DNA of 64,000 nucleotides from Mucilaginibacter empetricola (GTDB taxonomy: Bacteria > Bacteroidota > Bacteroidia > Sphingobacteriales > Sphingobacteriaceae), in NCBI RefSeq assembly GCF_024808665.1, contig NZ_JANUBZ010000004.1, positions 124,001-188,000 on the forward strand. Reading direction: 5' to 3'. Positions 1 through 9,276 of the stretch are shown in pieces. A program made the translations under genes and the position numbers. How positions within the stretch are numbered: the first letter of the stretch is position 1; each line of letters starts with the position of its first letter. The notes under the pieces were generated by a model. The model was not told where the DNA came from, made no database searches, and saw only the letters and a list, made by a program, of their open reading frames with translations.

Positions 1-476
1 ACGTTTTATGCAAGGATGCCAAGCTTTTTATAAAAGCTGTAGCCAAAAGTGTAACGCTTATTGAGGCTGCAGGAGGCCTGGTTAAAAGTGAAAATGATAC
101 GTATTTATTTATTTACCGCAATAATAAATGGGACCTGCCCAAAGGAAAAATTGAAAAAGGCGAAAAAGTAAAAGAGGCCGCAGTGCGTGAAGTTGAAGAA
201 GAATGCGGTATAAAAGTGAACAAGCTGGAAGAAAAAATATGCAAAACCTACCACGTTTATATACTGAAAGGCGATATAGTATTGAAAAAAACGCATTGGT
301 TTATGATGCGGAGTAAAGGCCAGTATAAGTTAAAGCCACAAAAAGAGGAGGGTATAACTGACGTGCGCTGGTTTAATAAGGAGCATATTACGCCCATCGT
401 AAAAAATACGTTTCCATCAATTATTGATGTGCTGGTAAAAGAAAAGCTGATTATAAATACGCCAGTGCCTCTTTAG
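1..476 (+). CDS. NUDIX hydrolase, 5'-truncated by window edge
   Basis: The reading frame is open from base 3 and no start codon is visible, so the N-terminus lies outside the window. The translation contains a complete Nudix box: G-x5-E (GKIEKGE), then seven residues, then REVEEECGI. NUDIX enzymes hydrolyse nucleoside diphosphates linked to another moiety; the substrate cannot be told from the sequence. A Leu-Pro-Lys-Gly stretch directly before the box is typical of small NUDIX hydrolases. Its last 26 bases overlap the end of the convergent coaD gene. Confidence 0.9.
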   Translation, partial: VLCKDAKLFIKAVAKSVTLIEAAGGLVKSENDTYLFIYRNNKWDLPKGKIEKGEKVKEAAVREVEEECGIKVNKLEEKICKTYHVYILKGDIVLKKTHWFMMRSKGQYKLKPQKEEGITDVRWFNKEHITPIVKNTFPSIIDVLVKEKLIINTPVPL

Positions 477-912
477 GAATAAACTGACTAACATCGCCGT
501 TGTATCGTATAATTTCGCGTACAATGGTTGAACTGATGGACGAATAACCGGGTTTACTTACAATAAATATGCTCTCAATTTCGGGCGAAAGGGAGTGATT
601 CATTTGGGCTATAGCCTTTTCATACTCAAAATCTGATACGGTACGTATGCCTCTTATCATATAAGCTGCCCCAATGCTTTGGCAAAAGTTTACCGTTAAA
701 CCTTCATAGGCAATAATATGAATGCGTGGGTCCGACTGAAAAACAGCCCGGAGCATCTGTTCTCTTTTTTCAATGCTCAATAATCCCGCTTTGGAGCTGT
801 TGACACCAATCCCGATATAAAGTTTATCAAATAAGCTTACCGACCTTTTAACAATATCAACATGAGCTTTGGTAACAGGGTCAAAAGATCCGGGAAAAAG
901 GGCTATTTTCAT
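451..912 (-). CDS. coaD: Phosphopantetheine adenylyltransferase
   Basis: This 153-residue protein is of normal length for CoaD, which transfers AMP from ATP to 4'-phosphopantetheine to make dephospho-CoA, the penultimate step of coenzyme A synthesis in the cytoplasm. The N-terminus reads FPGSFDPVTKAH, the nucleotidyltransferase signature in which TKAH replaces the usual T-x-G-H, with His17 as the ATP-phosphate ligand. YEGLTV, RGIRTVSDFEYE and SSISSTIVREI match later conserved blocks. The gene ends in a 26-base convergent overlap with the NUDIX gene. Confidence 0.97.
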   Translation of the reverse strand: MKIALFPGSFDPVTKAHVDIVKRSVSLFDKLYIGIGVNSSKAGLLSIEKREQMLRAVFQSDPRIHIIAYEGLTVNFCQSIGAAYMIRGIRTVSDFEYEKAIAQMNHSLSPEIESIFIVSKPGYSSISSTIVREIIRYNGDVSQFIPKEALAYL

Positions 913-1101
913 TAGCTTACAGGGTATATGATATGTGCAAATTTATAAATCATTATTTAATAACATCTTATTAAAGTTATTGACATTCGTAATAATGCTA
1001 TAACCTTATTTCTGATATGCCGTATCAACTGTTGGTTTAACAACTATAGTATTAAAGACGGTTTCCCGACTGAATACATTACATGCCCTGGTTAATTTTA
1101 A

Positions 1102-1839
1102 ATGGAGACTATTCTGATACTTGGTGCTACATCTGATATTGGTATTGCTGTCGCAAAAAAATTTGCCTCCCAACATTATAATATTCAATTGGCCGCCAGG
1201 AAGTCTGCACATCTCTGTGCGTTAGTAACCGACATACAGACTCATTACCAGGTTAACTGCACGGCACACACTTTTGATGCATTAAAATATTATTCGCACG
1301 GTGCTTTTTTTGAAAAATTAAACCCCAAGCCCGATATCACCATTACCATTTTTGGGATGATGGATGAAGAAGATTTGGCATTTAGCGATTGGGAAGTTGC
1401 CCAACGGATGATAAGTACCAATTATACGGGTACCGTATCCATTCTTAATATTGCTGCAAGATATTACATTCGCCAAAAAAAAGGCACTATAATTGGCATA
1501 AGCTCTGTTACAGGCGATAGGGGTAGGGCAGGTAAATTGATTTATAGCAGTTCAAAAGCTGCCTTAAATGCATACTTATCAGGTTTAAGAAATAAGTGCT
1601 ACAAAGAAAATGTACATGTAATGACTGTAAAGCCGGGTTTGGTTTATACCCGTGCCACGGCACATCTGCCATTACCCCGACTGCTTACGTCAACGCCCGC
1701 CGAGTTTGCTGATGTTTTATATTGCAGCTTTAAGAAAAAGAAAAATGTGGTTTATATTAAATGGTTTTGGCGATGTATTATGGTCATCGTAAAAAATATC
1801 CCTGAGTTTAAGTTTAAAAAAATGACCCTTTGGTTTTAA
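1102..1839 (+). CDS. SDR family oxidoreductase
   Basis: A 245-residue short-chain dehydrogenase/reductase. The cofactor-binding turn is GATSDIG near residues 8-14, a variant of TGxxxGIG. The catalytic Tyr and Lys lie in YSSSKAAL, with the preceding Ser in [10 protein letters not shown]. The Rossmann fold is complete, and the last 25 residues are basic and hydrophobic, possibly a membrane-associated tail. The pattern (GATSDIG, DRGRAG before YSSSK) resembles DprE2-like and polysaccharide-related SDRs, but the substrate is not identifiable. Its stop codon overlaps that of the convergent nudK gene by 4 bases. Confidence 0.88.
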   Translation: METILILGATSDIGIAVAKKFASQHYNIQLAARKSAHLCALVTDIQTHYQVNCTAHTFDALKYYSHGAFFEKLNPKPDITITIFGMMDEEDLAFSDWEVAQRMISTNYTGTVSILNIAARYYIRQKKGTIIGISSVTGDRGRAGKLIYSSSKAALNAYLSGLRNKCYKENVHVMTVKPGLVYTRATAHLPLPRLLTSTPAEFADVLYCSFKKKKNVVYIKWFWRCIMVIVKNIPEFKFKKMTLWF

Positions 1840-2411
1840 ATTAAGTGGTTTATCGCGGCATATTGTAGTAACATAATAGTTTTCCCATCTTTTATTTCAC
1901 CTGTGCCAATCATATTCAAAGCTGTGGCGAATGGCAGCTCCAACACTTCTATGTTTTCGTCCTCTTCTTCAATTCCGCCACCTTCATGCATTTTCATGTT
2001 TTTATCATATTCGGCAACAAAGAAATATAGGAGTTCGGTGACTGAACCGGGCGACATATACGCCTCGAAAACCTTTTTTACAGCGGTAAGCCTGTAACCG
2101 GTTTCTTCCTCTGTCTCACGACGGATGCAATCTTCAGGATTGTCTTTATCCAGCAGCCCGGCACAACATTCAATTAAAAGTCCCGATGCATTACCATTTA
2201 TAAAAGTAGGCAGTCTGAATTGACGGGTTAAGACTATGGTTGCACTGGCTTTATTGTATAACAATATGGTTGCACCATTACCTCTGTCATAAGCCTCCCG
2301 ATGCTGAATGGCCATTATGCCGTTTTTTAACGCAGTTTCAAAAGTCACCTTTTTTAGCGTATACCAATTATTGGAAAGAATCTCGGTATTCAGGATAGTA
2401 ATATTATTCAT
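1836..2411 (-). CDS. nudK: GDP-mannose pyrophosphatase-type NUDIX hydrolase
   Basis: The 191-residue protein matches the NudK (YffH) family, which hydrolyses GDP-mannose to GMP and mannose 1-phosphate. The Nudix box is in the family's variant form: [16 protein letters not shown] followed by TEEETGY. Upstream are the conserved RQFRLPTF and [11 protein letters not shown] stretches, and downstream [19 protein letters not shown], the SPG-E-Y pattern of ADP-ribose/GDP-mannose pyrophosphatases. It diverges from the DeoR regulator next door and is convergent with the SDR gene. NudK is the best assignment; a related sugar nucleotide is possible. Confidence 0.88.
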   Translation of the reverse strand: MNNITILNTEILSNNWYTLKKVTFETALKNGIMAIQHREAYDRGNGATILLYNKASATIVLTRQFRLPTFINGNASGLLIECCAGLLDKDNPEDCIRRETEEETGYRLTAVKKVFEAYMSPGSVTELLYFFVAEYDKNMKMHEGGGIEEEDENIEVLELPFATALNMIGTGEIKDGKTIMLLQYAAINHLI

Positions 2412-2468
2412 TGTTTGATTGATTTTGATCTTTATTGATTATTTTTGATCGAAATTAAAAATTTAATA

Positions 2469-3218
2469 ATGAACTTTCAAAAGAGAAAGCAAAAAATTCT
2501 TGATCAGCTGAATGTTTCGGGAGAGATTGAGATCAAACAATTAGCTACTGAGCTGGATATTTCAGAAATCACCGCCCGGCGAGATCTGAACCAATTAGCA
2601 CTCGATGGCCTTTTATACCGCACTCGCGGCGGGGCTATGAAAGTTAATCCTTTAGATAAGCCAACTGACTTCGTAAATAAAGCCGCACAAAACATAGAGG
2701 CGAAGGATAGTATCTGTCGTAAAGCAGCCACTCAAATAAACGATGGAGATATTATTTTTATGGATTGTGGAAGTACGGTATTCCGTTTATGCCAGTTTAT
2801 AAAAAATAAAAAGATAAAAGTAATAACCAATTCGCTACCTGTTGTTTATGAACTGCAAAGTAGCCTGGTATCGCTCAATATAATTGGCGGCGAGTTTGAT
2901 GCTGAACGACTGGCCGTACATGGAACCATCGCCCATGAACATATTTTAAGATACCGGGCAGCCAAAGCTTTTTTAGGGGTTGATGGTATCTCAAAAAAGG
3001 GACTGTTTGCCAACAGTGAAAAGGAGGCGGCCATTACCACAGCCTTTGCCCAACAAAGTAATTATACCTACCTGTTATGTGATGCCGGGAAAATTGACCG
3101 GGAAACGTATTTGAATTTTGCTGATTTAAGTCTTGTAAATGCTATAATTACCGATGCTGATGTTAATAAACTTCAATCAATTAAAGAGCAGGGTATCGCT
3201 ATTCTGCTTGTTGATTAA
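2469..3218 (+). CDS. DeoR/GlpR-family transcriptional regulator
   Basis: A 249-residue DeoR-type repressor. Residues about 5-60 form the helix-turn-helix, with the signature IEIKQLATELDISEITARRD. The C-terminal sugar-phosphate sensor domain has D-C-G-S-T (MDCGSTVFRL), VITNS, GGEF and FLGVDGI motifs. I chose the ATG at 2469 because it gives the usual MNFQKRKQKIL start; a TTG at 2445 would add eight residues. These proteins usually sense a phosphorylated sugar and act on adjacent metabolic genes, but no sugar operon is adjacent, so the target is unknown. The 3' end overlaps rsmD by 20 bases. Confidence 0.92.
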   Translation: MNFQKRKQKILDQLNVSGEIEIKQLATELDISEITARRDLNQLALDGLLYRTRGGAMKVNPLDKPTDFVNKAAQNIEAKDSICRKAATQINDGDIIFMDCGSTVFRLCQFIKNKKIKVITNSLPVVYELQSSLVSLNIIGGEFDAERLAVHGTIAHEHILRYRAAKAFLGVDGISKKGLFANSEKEAAITTAFAQQSNYTYLLCDAGKIDRETYLNFADLSLVNAIITDADVNKLQSIKEQGIAILLVD

Positions 3219-3759
3219 CATCTTCAGAGAGCCTGAAAAATGAAAAAGAAGAATGCCCATATTTGCGTTGCTCGATAAATGTAGGATGCTTGCTCAGGTT
3301 TTGCATGGACTGATGTTCAACTATCAGTAAACCGCCGGGTGCCAGCAGGTTTTTATCAAAAATAATTCCCGGAATTTCAGGAATGCGATTGAGATCGTAA
3401 GGTGGATCAGCAAATATCAAATCAAACTGATCTGTTTCTATTTGCAGGTATTTGAAAATATCATCCTTGAAAACCTTTATCTGGGTTAACCCGTGCTGAC
3501 GGGCTGTATCTTTAAGATAATGTACACAATGAATGCTACGGTCTACGGAGACCACCTGTTCGGCCCCGCGTGAAGCGAATTCCATTGAAATGTTTCCCGT
3601 GCCACTAAAAAGATCAAGTACACGGATGCCCTCAAATTCTATTTGATTTTGCAGGATATTGAATAAAGCCTCCTTAGCCAGGTCGGTTGTTGGGCGTACC
3701 GGTAAATTTTTTGGCGGATTAAGCCTTAACCCTTTTAAACTACCTCCGATGATCCGCAT
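3199..3759 (-). CDS. rsmD: 16S rRNA (guanine966-N2)-methyltransferase
   Basis: A 186-residue protein of standard RsmD length. It begins MRIIGGSLKGLRL, the family N-terminus, followed by RPTTDLAKEALFN. The S-adenosylmethionine loop is VLDLFSGTGNISME and the catalytic motif is DPPY in FADPPYDL. RsmD methylates N2 of G966 in 16S rRNA on the small ribosomal subunit. It overlaps the upstream DUF3822 gene by 25 bases, indicating a two-gene transcript, and its 3' end overlaps the convergent DeoR gene. Confidence 0.96.
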   Translation of the reverse strand: MRIIGGSLKGLRLNPPKNLPVRPTTDLAKEALFNILQNQIEFEGIRVLDLFSGTGNISMEFASRGAEQVVSVDRSIHCVHYLKDTARQHGLTQIKVFKDDIFKYLQIETDQFDLIFADPPYDLNRIPEIPGIIFDKNLLAPGGLLIVEHQSMQNLSKHPTFIEQRKYGHSSFSFFRLSEDVNQQAE

Positions 3760-4547
3760 AGCGATAAAGCGGCAAGAGCCAATAATTTGTGAGAGGCAGT
3801 TTGTCCTGTTAGTTCAGCCACTTTTAGTCCGTTAATTTCAATTTTAGGGTAAAAGTCTGTTAACCGGGTTAAATTAACATCACCATAGGAAATATCGCCG
3901 CTAACAACCAATGTGGTGCCCGACGGACGCAGGCCAAGCTCTTCGGCTACAAACGCGGTGAAATACACCAGTTCATCGGGGTTTTTAAACTCAAAAGTGT
4001 TGTAAAAGCGCAGTTTGTATGATGAAAAATAAAGAAACTGTACAGTTTCCTTACCTACTTGTAAGTAAAGATTACTATCTGGCGGACTACTTTTTGCAAT
4101 CGCCTTTATCCATCCCTCGGCAGTGTAAACGGTATTTTGAAGTTTGAATTTTTCAATGGCGGAGATCAAGGCTTCATTGGTCTTATAAACAATCACATTC
4201 TGATCATCCAGTAATTGCGCCAGCACCTTTTCAGTGTCTTTTACATCTAAGAAGCGCGCAAAATCGGCCACATGGTCTTCGCCAAACAGACTTTTTGGTA
4301 CCAGGGTTAATCCTGTAGCAGGCAGGCCTACAATTACTTTTTTGTAAGATGCGGTTAATAAGTCGCTCAGTAATTTGGGATGTGCCAGTTCATCAAGATC
4401 GCAATTCACTCCCGATGCCAGTAAGCGGTTGTTGTGCACCACGGCATAGCTAAATGAGGTTGTTTCAACCTGTATCAATAAGGTATAGCTGTGAGCCTGG
4501 TACAGGCTAAAGCTATCGTCGGTATAAGTGTTATTATTTTCGCTCAT
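3735..4547 (-). CDS. DUF3822 family protein
   Basis: A 270-residue cytoplasmic protein without signal peptide or membrane segments. The acidic and polar N-terminus precedes a YTLLIQVETTSFSYAVVHNN block, and a later segment reads GTTLVVSGDIS. This pattern and the position directly upstream of rsmD match the Bacteroidota DUF3822 family; the fold may be actin/hexokinase-like, which I infer only from the repeated strand-strand-strand layout. Function is unknown. The 25-base overlap with rsmD suggests translational coupling. Confidence 0.8.
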   Translation of the reverse strand: MSENNNTYTDDSFSLYQAHSYTLLIQVETTSFSYAVVHNNRLLASGVNCDLDELAHPKLLSDLLTASYKKVIVGLPATGLTLVPKSLFGEDHVADFARFLDVKDTEKVLAQLLDDQNVIVYKTNEALISAIEKFKLQNTVYTAEGWIKAIAKSSPPDSNLYLQVGKETVQFLYFSSYKLRFYNTFEFKNPDELVYFTAFVAEELGLRPSGTTLVVSGDISYGDVNLTRLTDFYPKIEINGLKVAELTGQTASHKLLALAALSLCGSSEVV

Positions 4548-4697
4548 TCAGATACGCAAAAGTAATGTTTTTTGGTATAATATGTCATAAATCAATTCGC
4601 CGTAGCGTTAACATCTAATGCTGCTCAAAGTTTCAATGCATCTGGTTTTAAAAATGTCTTATATTCAACCCCGGCAAAACCCTTTTTAACATCCCCA

Positions 4698-5207
4698 ATG
4701 AAAAAGATCCACCAAAATGTAAGGCGGGCAATTTTAATATTTATAGATGTTTTATACCCGTTATTTAAAAATGTGATGTCTTTACAAACATTCAGGTATG
4801 CAGCCTGTGGTGGAATAAATACATTTCTGGATATTACTTTGTTTTCACTCAGTTATAATTTTATTTTAAAGAAGCACAATGTTCATTTTGCCGGTTTAAC
4901 CATGAGCCCGCACATTGCATCGCTTTTTATGGCTTTGTTTATTTCGTTACCAACAGGTTTTTATTTAAACAGGTATGTGGTTTTCCAGCAATCAGGTTTA
5001 CGAAAAAGGGCGCAGTTGTCCAGGTACGTTTTGGTGGTTGGCATAAGTATATTGCTCAATTTTGTTTTTCTTAAGTTATTTGTTGATTATCTGCATTGGT
5101 ATCCAACCATATCAAAAATTGTTACAACGGTTATCGTAATAGTATTTAGTTACATCAGCCAAACTTTTTACTTTTTTAAGCAAAAGCCGACGGTAAATGC
5201 CTCATAG
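4698..5207 (+). CDS. GtrA family membrane protein
   Basis: A 169-residue integral membrane protein with four predicted hydrophobic helices (about residues 30-55, 70-95, 110-130 and 138-160). FRYAACGGINTFLDITLF and LNRYVVFQ match the GtrA signature. GtrA proteins are thought to help move undecaprenyl-phosphate-linked sugars across the inner membrane for cell-surface polysaccharide decoration. No glycosyltransferase partner is adjacent. A 153-base non-coding gap follows before the helicase gene. Confidence 0.88.
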   Translation: MKKIHQNVRRAILIFIDVLYPLFKNVMSLQTFRYAACGGINTFLDITLFSLSYNFILKKHNVHFAGLTMSPHIASLFMALFISLPTGFYLNRYVVFQQSGLRKRAQLSRYVLVVGISILLNFVFLKLFVDYLHWYPTISKIVTTVIVIVFSYISQTFYFFKQKPTVNAS

Positions 5208-5360
5208 TATGGATCTTTAAAGCCATGTTTTTTTATTTTACATGGTTAGCCTGTTTTACGGGAATTGGCTGTATTTGTTGTTACCAAACTCAAATCAAGG
5301 GTAAAGTAAATGGCCAATAATTAATCATAAATTTACATCCGCAATTATATCGTTACAAAG

Positions 5361-6782
5361 GTGCCTTCAGATTATATTCAAAAAGCTTTCCCTCACGAAC
5401 CCACTCCCCAGCAATTGGAGCTGTTTGGTAAATTGGATAACTTTTTGGTTAGTGATGACGGTGATGAATGTTTTATTCTGAAAGGCTATGCAGGTACCGG
5501 TAAAACAACAGTTTTAGGTGCATTGGTAAAGGCTTTACGCAGCTACAACTTTAAATATGTTTTGCTGGCACCAACTGGCAGAGCCGCCAAAGTTATTACC
5601 GCCTATTCTGGCCGCAAGGCGTTTACTATCCACAAACGTATCTATCGAAAAAAATCAGCTTTAAATATTGACGAGGGTTTTTTGCTGGGCGATAACCTGG
5701 CCGAGAATACCTTGTTTATAGTAGATGAGGCCTCTATGATTTCGGACGAGATAGGAATAGGAAGCCGGGCATCGCTGTTGTATGATTTGATTAACTACGT
5801 TTACAATACCAAAAACTGTAAACTGATGCTGGTGGGCGATACGGCACAGCTGCCGCCTGTGGGGTCAATTGATAGTCCCGCTTTGGATATAAAGGTGATG
5901 AAAGATAAGTTCGGACTAAAAGTGTTCAGTTTCGAACTTACTGATGTGCTGCGGCAGCAAAAGGACTCGGGTATATTGTATAATGTAACCAAAGTTCGGG
6001 ATATCATCCGCCGGAAAAAGGAAAAGATGCCGCAGATAGTTACCAAAGGATATGGCGATATGTATAGGATGCGGGGCGACATGCTGGAAGAAGGATTGAA
6101 TTACGCCTATAATAAATACGGTAATGATAACACGCTGATTATTTGCCGGTCGAATAAAAATGCCAATGCCTATAACAAGCAAATCCGCGGCCGCATATTA
6201 TACCGCGAAGAAGAACTAACAGGCGGCGATCAAGTGATGGTTGTAAAAAATAATTATTTCTGGTTGCAGGAGCAAGAGGAGGGTAGTACCGGCTTTATTG
6301 CCAATGGTGATATTGCCCGTATAAAAAAGGTGCGACGGTTTGAGGATATGTATGGTTTTCGGTTTGCTGATGTGCAGCTGGAATTTATCGACTATGCCGA
6401 AGACCCTATACTGGATTGCAAGATAATGCTCGATACGCTTTATACCGAAGCACCCGCTTTACCGCAGGAAGAGCAGAAAAAGTTTTACCAGGAAGTAATG
6501 AAGGATTACGAGCACATACCCAATAAACGTGCCAGGTGGAACGAGCTAAAGCTAAACCCCTATTATAACGCACTGCAAATAAAATTTGCCTACGCTATTA
6601 CCTGCCACAAGGCCCAGGGTGGCCAATGGGACGCTGTTTTTGTTGACCAGGGCTATTTAACAGAAGAAATGGTAAACACCGATTTTTTGCGTTGGTTTTA
6701 TACTGCCTGTACCCGCGCCACCAACGAACTGTTTCTGGTAAATTTTAATGAAAAGTTTTTTGTGGCTGGTGCCGATGATTAA
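5361..6782 (+). CDS. RecD/Pif1-like superfamily 1 ATP-dependent DNA helicase
   Basis: A 473-residue helicase with a GTG start. Walker A is GYAGTGKTT at about residues 42-50, Walker B is FIVDEASM near 119-126, and the C-terminal UvrD-like motif reads CHKAQGGQWDAVFVD near 414, followed by FYTACTRA. The order matches short RecD-like 5'-3' helicases (AAA_30 plus UvrD_C_2) that stand alone in Bacteroidota, without RecB or RecC. It probably acts in replication-fork or recombination repair. No upstream ATG fits the frame without losing the conserved start. Confidence 0.9.
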   Translation: MPSDYIQKAFPHEPTPQQLELFGKLDNFLVSDDGDECFILKGYAGTGKTTVLGALVKALRSYNFKYVLLAPTGRAAKVITAYSGRKAFTIHKRIYRKKSALNIDEGFLLGDNLAENTLFIVDEASMISDEIGIGSRASLLYDLINYVYNTKNCKLMLVGDTAQLPPVGSIDSPALDIKVMKDKFGLKVFSFELTDVLRQQKDSGILYNVTKVRDIIRRKKEKMPQIVTKGYGDMYRMRGDMLEEGLNYAYNKYGNDNTLIICRSNKNANAYNKQIRGRILYREEELTGGDQVMVVKNNYFWLQEQEEGSTGFIANGDIARIKKVRRFEDMYGFRFADVQLEFIDYAEDPILDCKIMLDTLYTEAPALPQEEQKKFYQEVMKDYEHIPNKRARWNELKLNPYYNALQIKFAYAITCHKAQGGQWDAVFVDQGYLTEEMVNTDFLRWFYTACTRATNELFLVNFNEKFFVAGADD

Positions 6783-6784
6783 GT

Positions 6785-6943
6785 AGTTCATGGCAGGTGG
6801 TTCATAGTTCATGGCCGATATTTCCCGGTTCATAGTTCATGGGGCGGCTTGGTTTATTGGTACTCGCTACCTAAAACAATTTTGCCCCGAAAGCATTTAA
6901 CTATGAACCATGAACCACAATCCATGAACTACCAACCATGAAC
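6785..6943. repeat. Intergenic inverted repeat built from GTTCATGG/CCATGAAC units
   Basis: The gap between the helicase and tspO contains repeated GGTTCATAGTTCATGG units on the left (6785-6841) and their complements (CTATGAACCATGAACC and related) on the right (6901-6943). The two sides could fold into a long hairpin. The right arm runs into the ATG of tspO. No open reading frame lies inside. Confidence 0.75.
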
Positions 6944-7417
6944 AAGTTTAAAATTTGGCCCTTTGTAATTAGTTTGCTGATTACGCTCAGCATTGGTACG
7001 GTTGCGGGATTTGTTACTACGCCGCAAATAAGCACTTGGTATGCCGGGTTAAATAAACCCTTATTTAATCCGCCTGATTGGTCGTTTGGCCCAGCCTGGA
7101 CGTTACTTTATATCATGATGGCCATAGCAGCCTACCTGGTTTGGGATAAACGGCATAAAAGCAACAAGTACACCAGTGCATGTATAATTTATTTTGTACA
7201 GCTATTACTTAACTTTTTATGGTCCATTGTTTTTTTTGGAATGCACCAGATATTGGGGGCACTGGTAATTATCGGGCTGCTTTTTTTTAGTATTATGATA
7301 ACCATAGCTGTTTTTAAAAAAATAAGCAAAGCAGCGGCATGGCTGCTGGCGCCTTATCTGTTATGGGTAGCTTTTGCAGGGGTATTAAACTTTGATATTT
7401 ATATTCTTAACAGGTAA
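6938..7417 (+). CDS. TspO/MBR family protein (tryptophan-rich sensory protein)
   Basis: A 159-residue, five-helix membrane protein of standard TspO length. The family signature is clear: NKPLFNPPDWSFGPAWTLLY followed by MMAIAAYLVW, then FFGMHQILGALV and YLLWVAFAGVLNF. TspO proteins bind porphyrins and other tetrapyrroles and are tied to stress responses. The start codon lies in the right arm of the GTTCATGG repeat, so translation initiation may be affected by that hairpin. Its stop abuts the stop of the convergent histidine kinase. Confidence 0.95.
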   Translation: MNKFKIWPFVISLLITLSIGTVAGFVTTPQISTWYAGLNKPLFNPPDWSFGPAWTLLYIMMAIAAYLVWDKRHKSNKYTSACIIYFVQLLLNFLWSIVFFGMHQILGALVIIGLLFFSIMITIAVFKKISKAAAWLLAPYLLWVAFAGVLNFDIYILNR

Positions 7418-8794
7418 TTATAAAGGCAGCGCTACTATAAACGATGTGCCGCTCCCTGGCAGTGATTTAACGGTGATGGTTCCGTTCATTTCTTCAATAG
7501 CCTGCTTGGTAAAATAAAGCCCAAGCCCCATGCTCTTTTTATTAAAATCGGATTTGAAGAACTTATTAAAAATACGCCTTTTTTGCTCGGGTTTTATGCC
7601 CACACCGTTGTCTTCTATTTCAATAATACAATGCTTACGCGTATTGTACGATTTAAACTTTATCCATTGCTCGGCCTTACCGAAGTCGGCATATTTTATC
7701 GCATTTGATATTAAATTGTTGAAAATTACTTTCAGGCAAATGGCATTGCACTTTAATTCTTTAACCTGCAATTCGTTTACAAATATTACTTTCTTTCCTT
7801 CGGCAAAAAAGCTATTCTGGCTTACAATATCATTTACAATTTCATTTAAATTGCAAACTTCGGTTTTACCTACGTCGCCATTTCTAATCGTATACAAAAC
7901 ATCCTGAATAAACTTGTCCTGTAGCTCAATGCTCTCCCTCATCATTTCTGTATACTCAGGTAGTTTGTCCAAATCCTTTTCCCGTTCAATTATTGATATC
8001 AACCCTGTTAATGATGATAGTGGTGCTCTTAAATCGTGCGTTACGTTGTACACAAATTTGTTAATACGCCCGTTCATATTTACCAACGCAAGGTTTTGAT
8101 CGGCAATCACCTTTCTCGAGACATATAATTTTTTCAGAATTGTTCCTACCAACAAAGCGGCACAAGCCAAAATGATAACCATAATAGAAAGGTTAACAAT
8201 GTACACGTAGTGATTTACCATGCGGCAGGTTACACCCAAATCGGTAGCAAAATTCTGTTGTATAACCGTTAAATTATCTGATATCGTATTAATCTTCAAT
8301 AACAAATCTTCCTTATCAACAGCCCGGCCATGGCTTATACCATTATGTGCGGTTGTACCAATGGTATTTAATTTACCAACCATAGCGTCGGCCTGCTCCC
8401 AGTTTCCGAGGGCTTTGCGGAAAAGCGGCACATCTTTAAAACGTTTAAAAAACCATATCAGCTGTTGCAAGTCATCGGCATGATTGCCGGCCATTAAAAA
8501 ACAAATACGCGCTATTTCAACATTTTCCCCCGATTCAAGAGCTTCGCGGGCAAGGCTATCACTGATAGGTATGTTGATGTCGCTTTTAAAAAACAGGTAA
8601 TCTATATCATCTTTTGAGTAGATGTAACTTACCAGATGCCGGGATGCATCTTTCTCGCCTTTTGAGTATTGTGACTCGAAGTTGGTATACGCTCTGGTTG
8701 CCGATAATATTTTTACAGAATAATAATTAGTGATGCTAATTATTATAATGGCAATTAATACGGTTACTGATAAAGCTATAATAACTTTTTTCAT
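7418..8794 (-). CDS. Membrane sensor histidine kinase
   Basis: A 458-residue two-component kinase. TM1 is residues about 5-24 and TM2 about 197-220; between them lies a helical periplasmic sensor of about 170 residues with no recognisable domain. The phospho-acceptor is His253 in VTHDLRAPLSSL. The ATPase domain has the N box (FNNLISNAIKYAD), G1 box DNGVGI (395-400) and G2 box GLGLY. No response regulator is adjacent, so it is an orphan kinase. A strong ribosome-binding site precedes it, unusual in this window. Confidence 0.93.
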   Translation of the reverse strand: MKKVIIALSVTVLIAIIIISITNYYSVKILSATRAYTNFESQYSKGEKDASRHLVSYIYSKDDIDYLFFKSDINIPISDSLAREALESGENVEIARICFLMAGNHADDLQQLIWFFKRFKDVPLFRKALGNWEQADAMVGKLNTIGTTAHNGISHGRAVDKEDLLLKINTISDNLTVIQQNFATDLGVTCRMVNHYVYIVNLSIMVIILACAALLVGTILKKLYVSRKVIADQNLALVNMNGRINKFVYNVTHDLRAPLSSLTGLISIIEREKDLDKLPEYTEMMRESIELQDKFIQDVLYTIRNGDVGKTEVCNLNEIVNDIVSQNSFFAEGKKVIFVNELQVKELKCNAICLKVIFNNLISNAIKYADFGKAEQWIKFKSYNTRKHCIIEIEDNGVGIKPEQKRRIFNKFFKSDFNKKSMGLGLYFTKQAIEEMNGTITVKSLPGSGTSFIVALPL

Positions 8795-8800
8795 TTTGCA

Positions 8801-8806
8801 CCTCCC
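8801..8806 (-). promoter_or_regulatory. Strong Shine-Dalgarno sequence for the histidine kinase
   Basis: On the minus strand AGGGAGGTG stands 6-7 bases before the kinase ATG. Most other genes here show only A/T-rich leaders, as usual in Bacteroidota, so this GGGAGG stands out. Confidence 0.6.
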
Positions 8807-9229
8807 TGCGAAATACTATATTAACCTTTAATAAATGTATTTCTTGGGCATTTATACGGCACATATTTAAATAAGGTTGTAAAAAGTATTAAAAACAAAG
8901 ATTTCTATGACAAATGATAATAAATATTATTGATTTTTTATTTAACCAAGGGGTAAATTGAAATAAAACATTGCTTATTAATTGCGTTTAAATTCTCGGG
9001 GTTGATTAGTTATATAACTGATTTACACTGCCTTTTACCAGCGTAATGGATAAAAAACAAAACTTTTTGTGTAACTGCTACACCCAAGTATAATCAGTTT
9101 GTAAAATAATTCGTTAAAGTGTTTGAATATTGGCAGTTACCGGCTGCTTTTTTTATTATTGTTTAAGTGTTATTGGTAGTTGTTTAAGAATTTGACAATT
9201 GGATGAACACTTGAAATTAATAAACGCTG
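8807..9229. other. Non-coding AT-rich interval
   Basis: This stretch between the histidine kinase and the TetR gene contains no credible reading frame. It holds a 12-base palindrome, AGTTATATAACT (9008-9019), and a weak GCAG/CTGC stem followed by seven T at 9133-9154. Neither can be assigned a role. Confidence 0.5.
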
Positions 9230-9237
9230 TACATTTG
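9230..9237 (+). promoter_or_regulatory. Putative -7 element of the tetR promoter
   Basis: TACATTTG matches the Bacteroidota consensus TAnnTTTG. A TTG at 9211-9213 lies 16 bases upstream, one short of the commonly reported 17-23 spacing. The predicted start of transcription falls in the operator palindrome that begins at 9243. Confidence 0.5.
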
Positions 9238-9242
9238 CTTAA

Positions 9243-9265
9243 CGCTGTTAAATAATTTAATAGTG
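9243..9265. promoter_or_regulatory. TetR operator, copy 1
   Basis: A 23-base palindrome: arms CGCTGTTAAA and TTTAATAGTG around TAA, with two mismatched base pairs. It lies 11 bases before the tetR start codon and just after the -7 element. It matches the palindrome at 10049-10071 in 19 of 23 positions, which is the main evidence for a repressor site. Confidence 0.7.
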
Positions 9266-9276
9266 TATAAATAACA

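Noticed and set aside
2445..2468. A TTG start for the DeoR regulator
   Set aside because: The ATG at 2469 gives the usual family N-terminus; the extra eight residues add nothing recognisable.
9133..9154. A GCAG/CTGC stem followed by seven T, as a possible small-RNA terminator
   Set aside because: The stem has only four pairs and no promoter or conserved transcript could be shown upstream.
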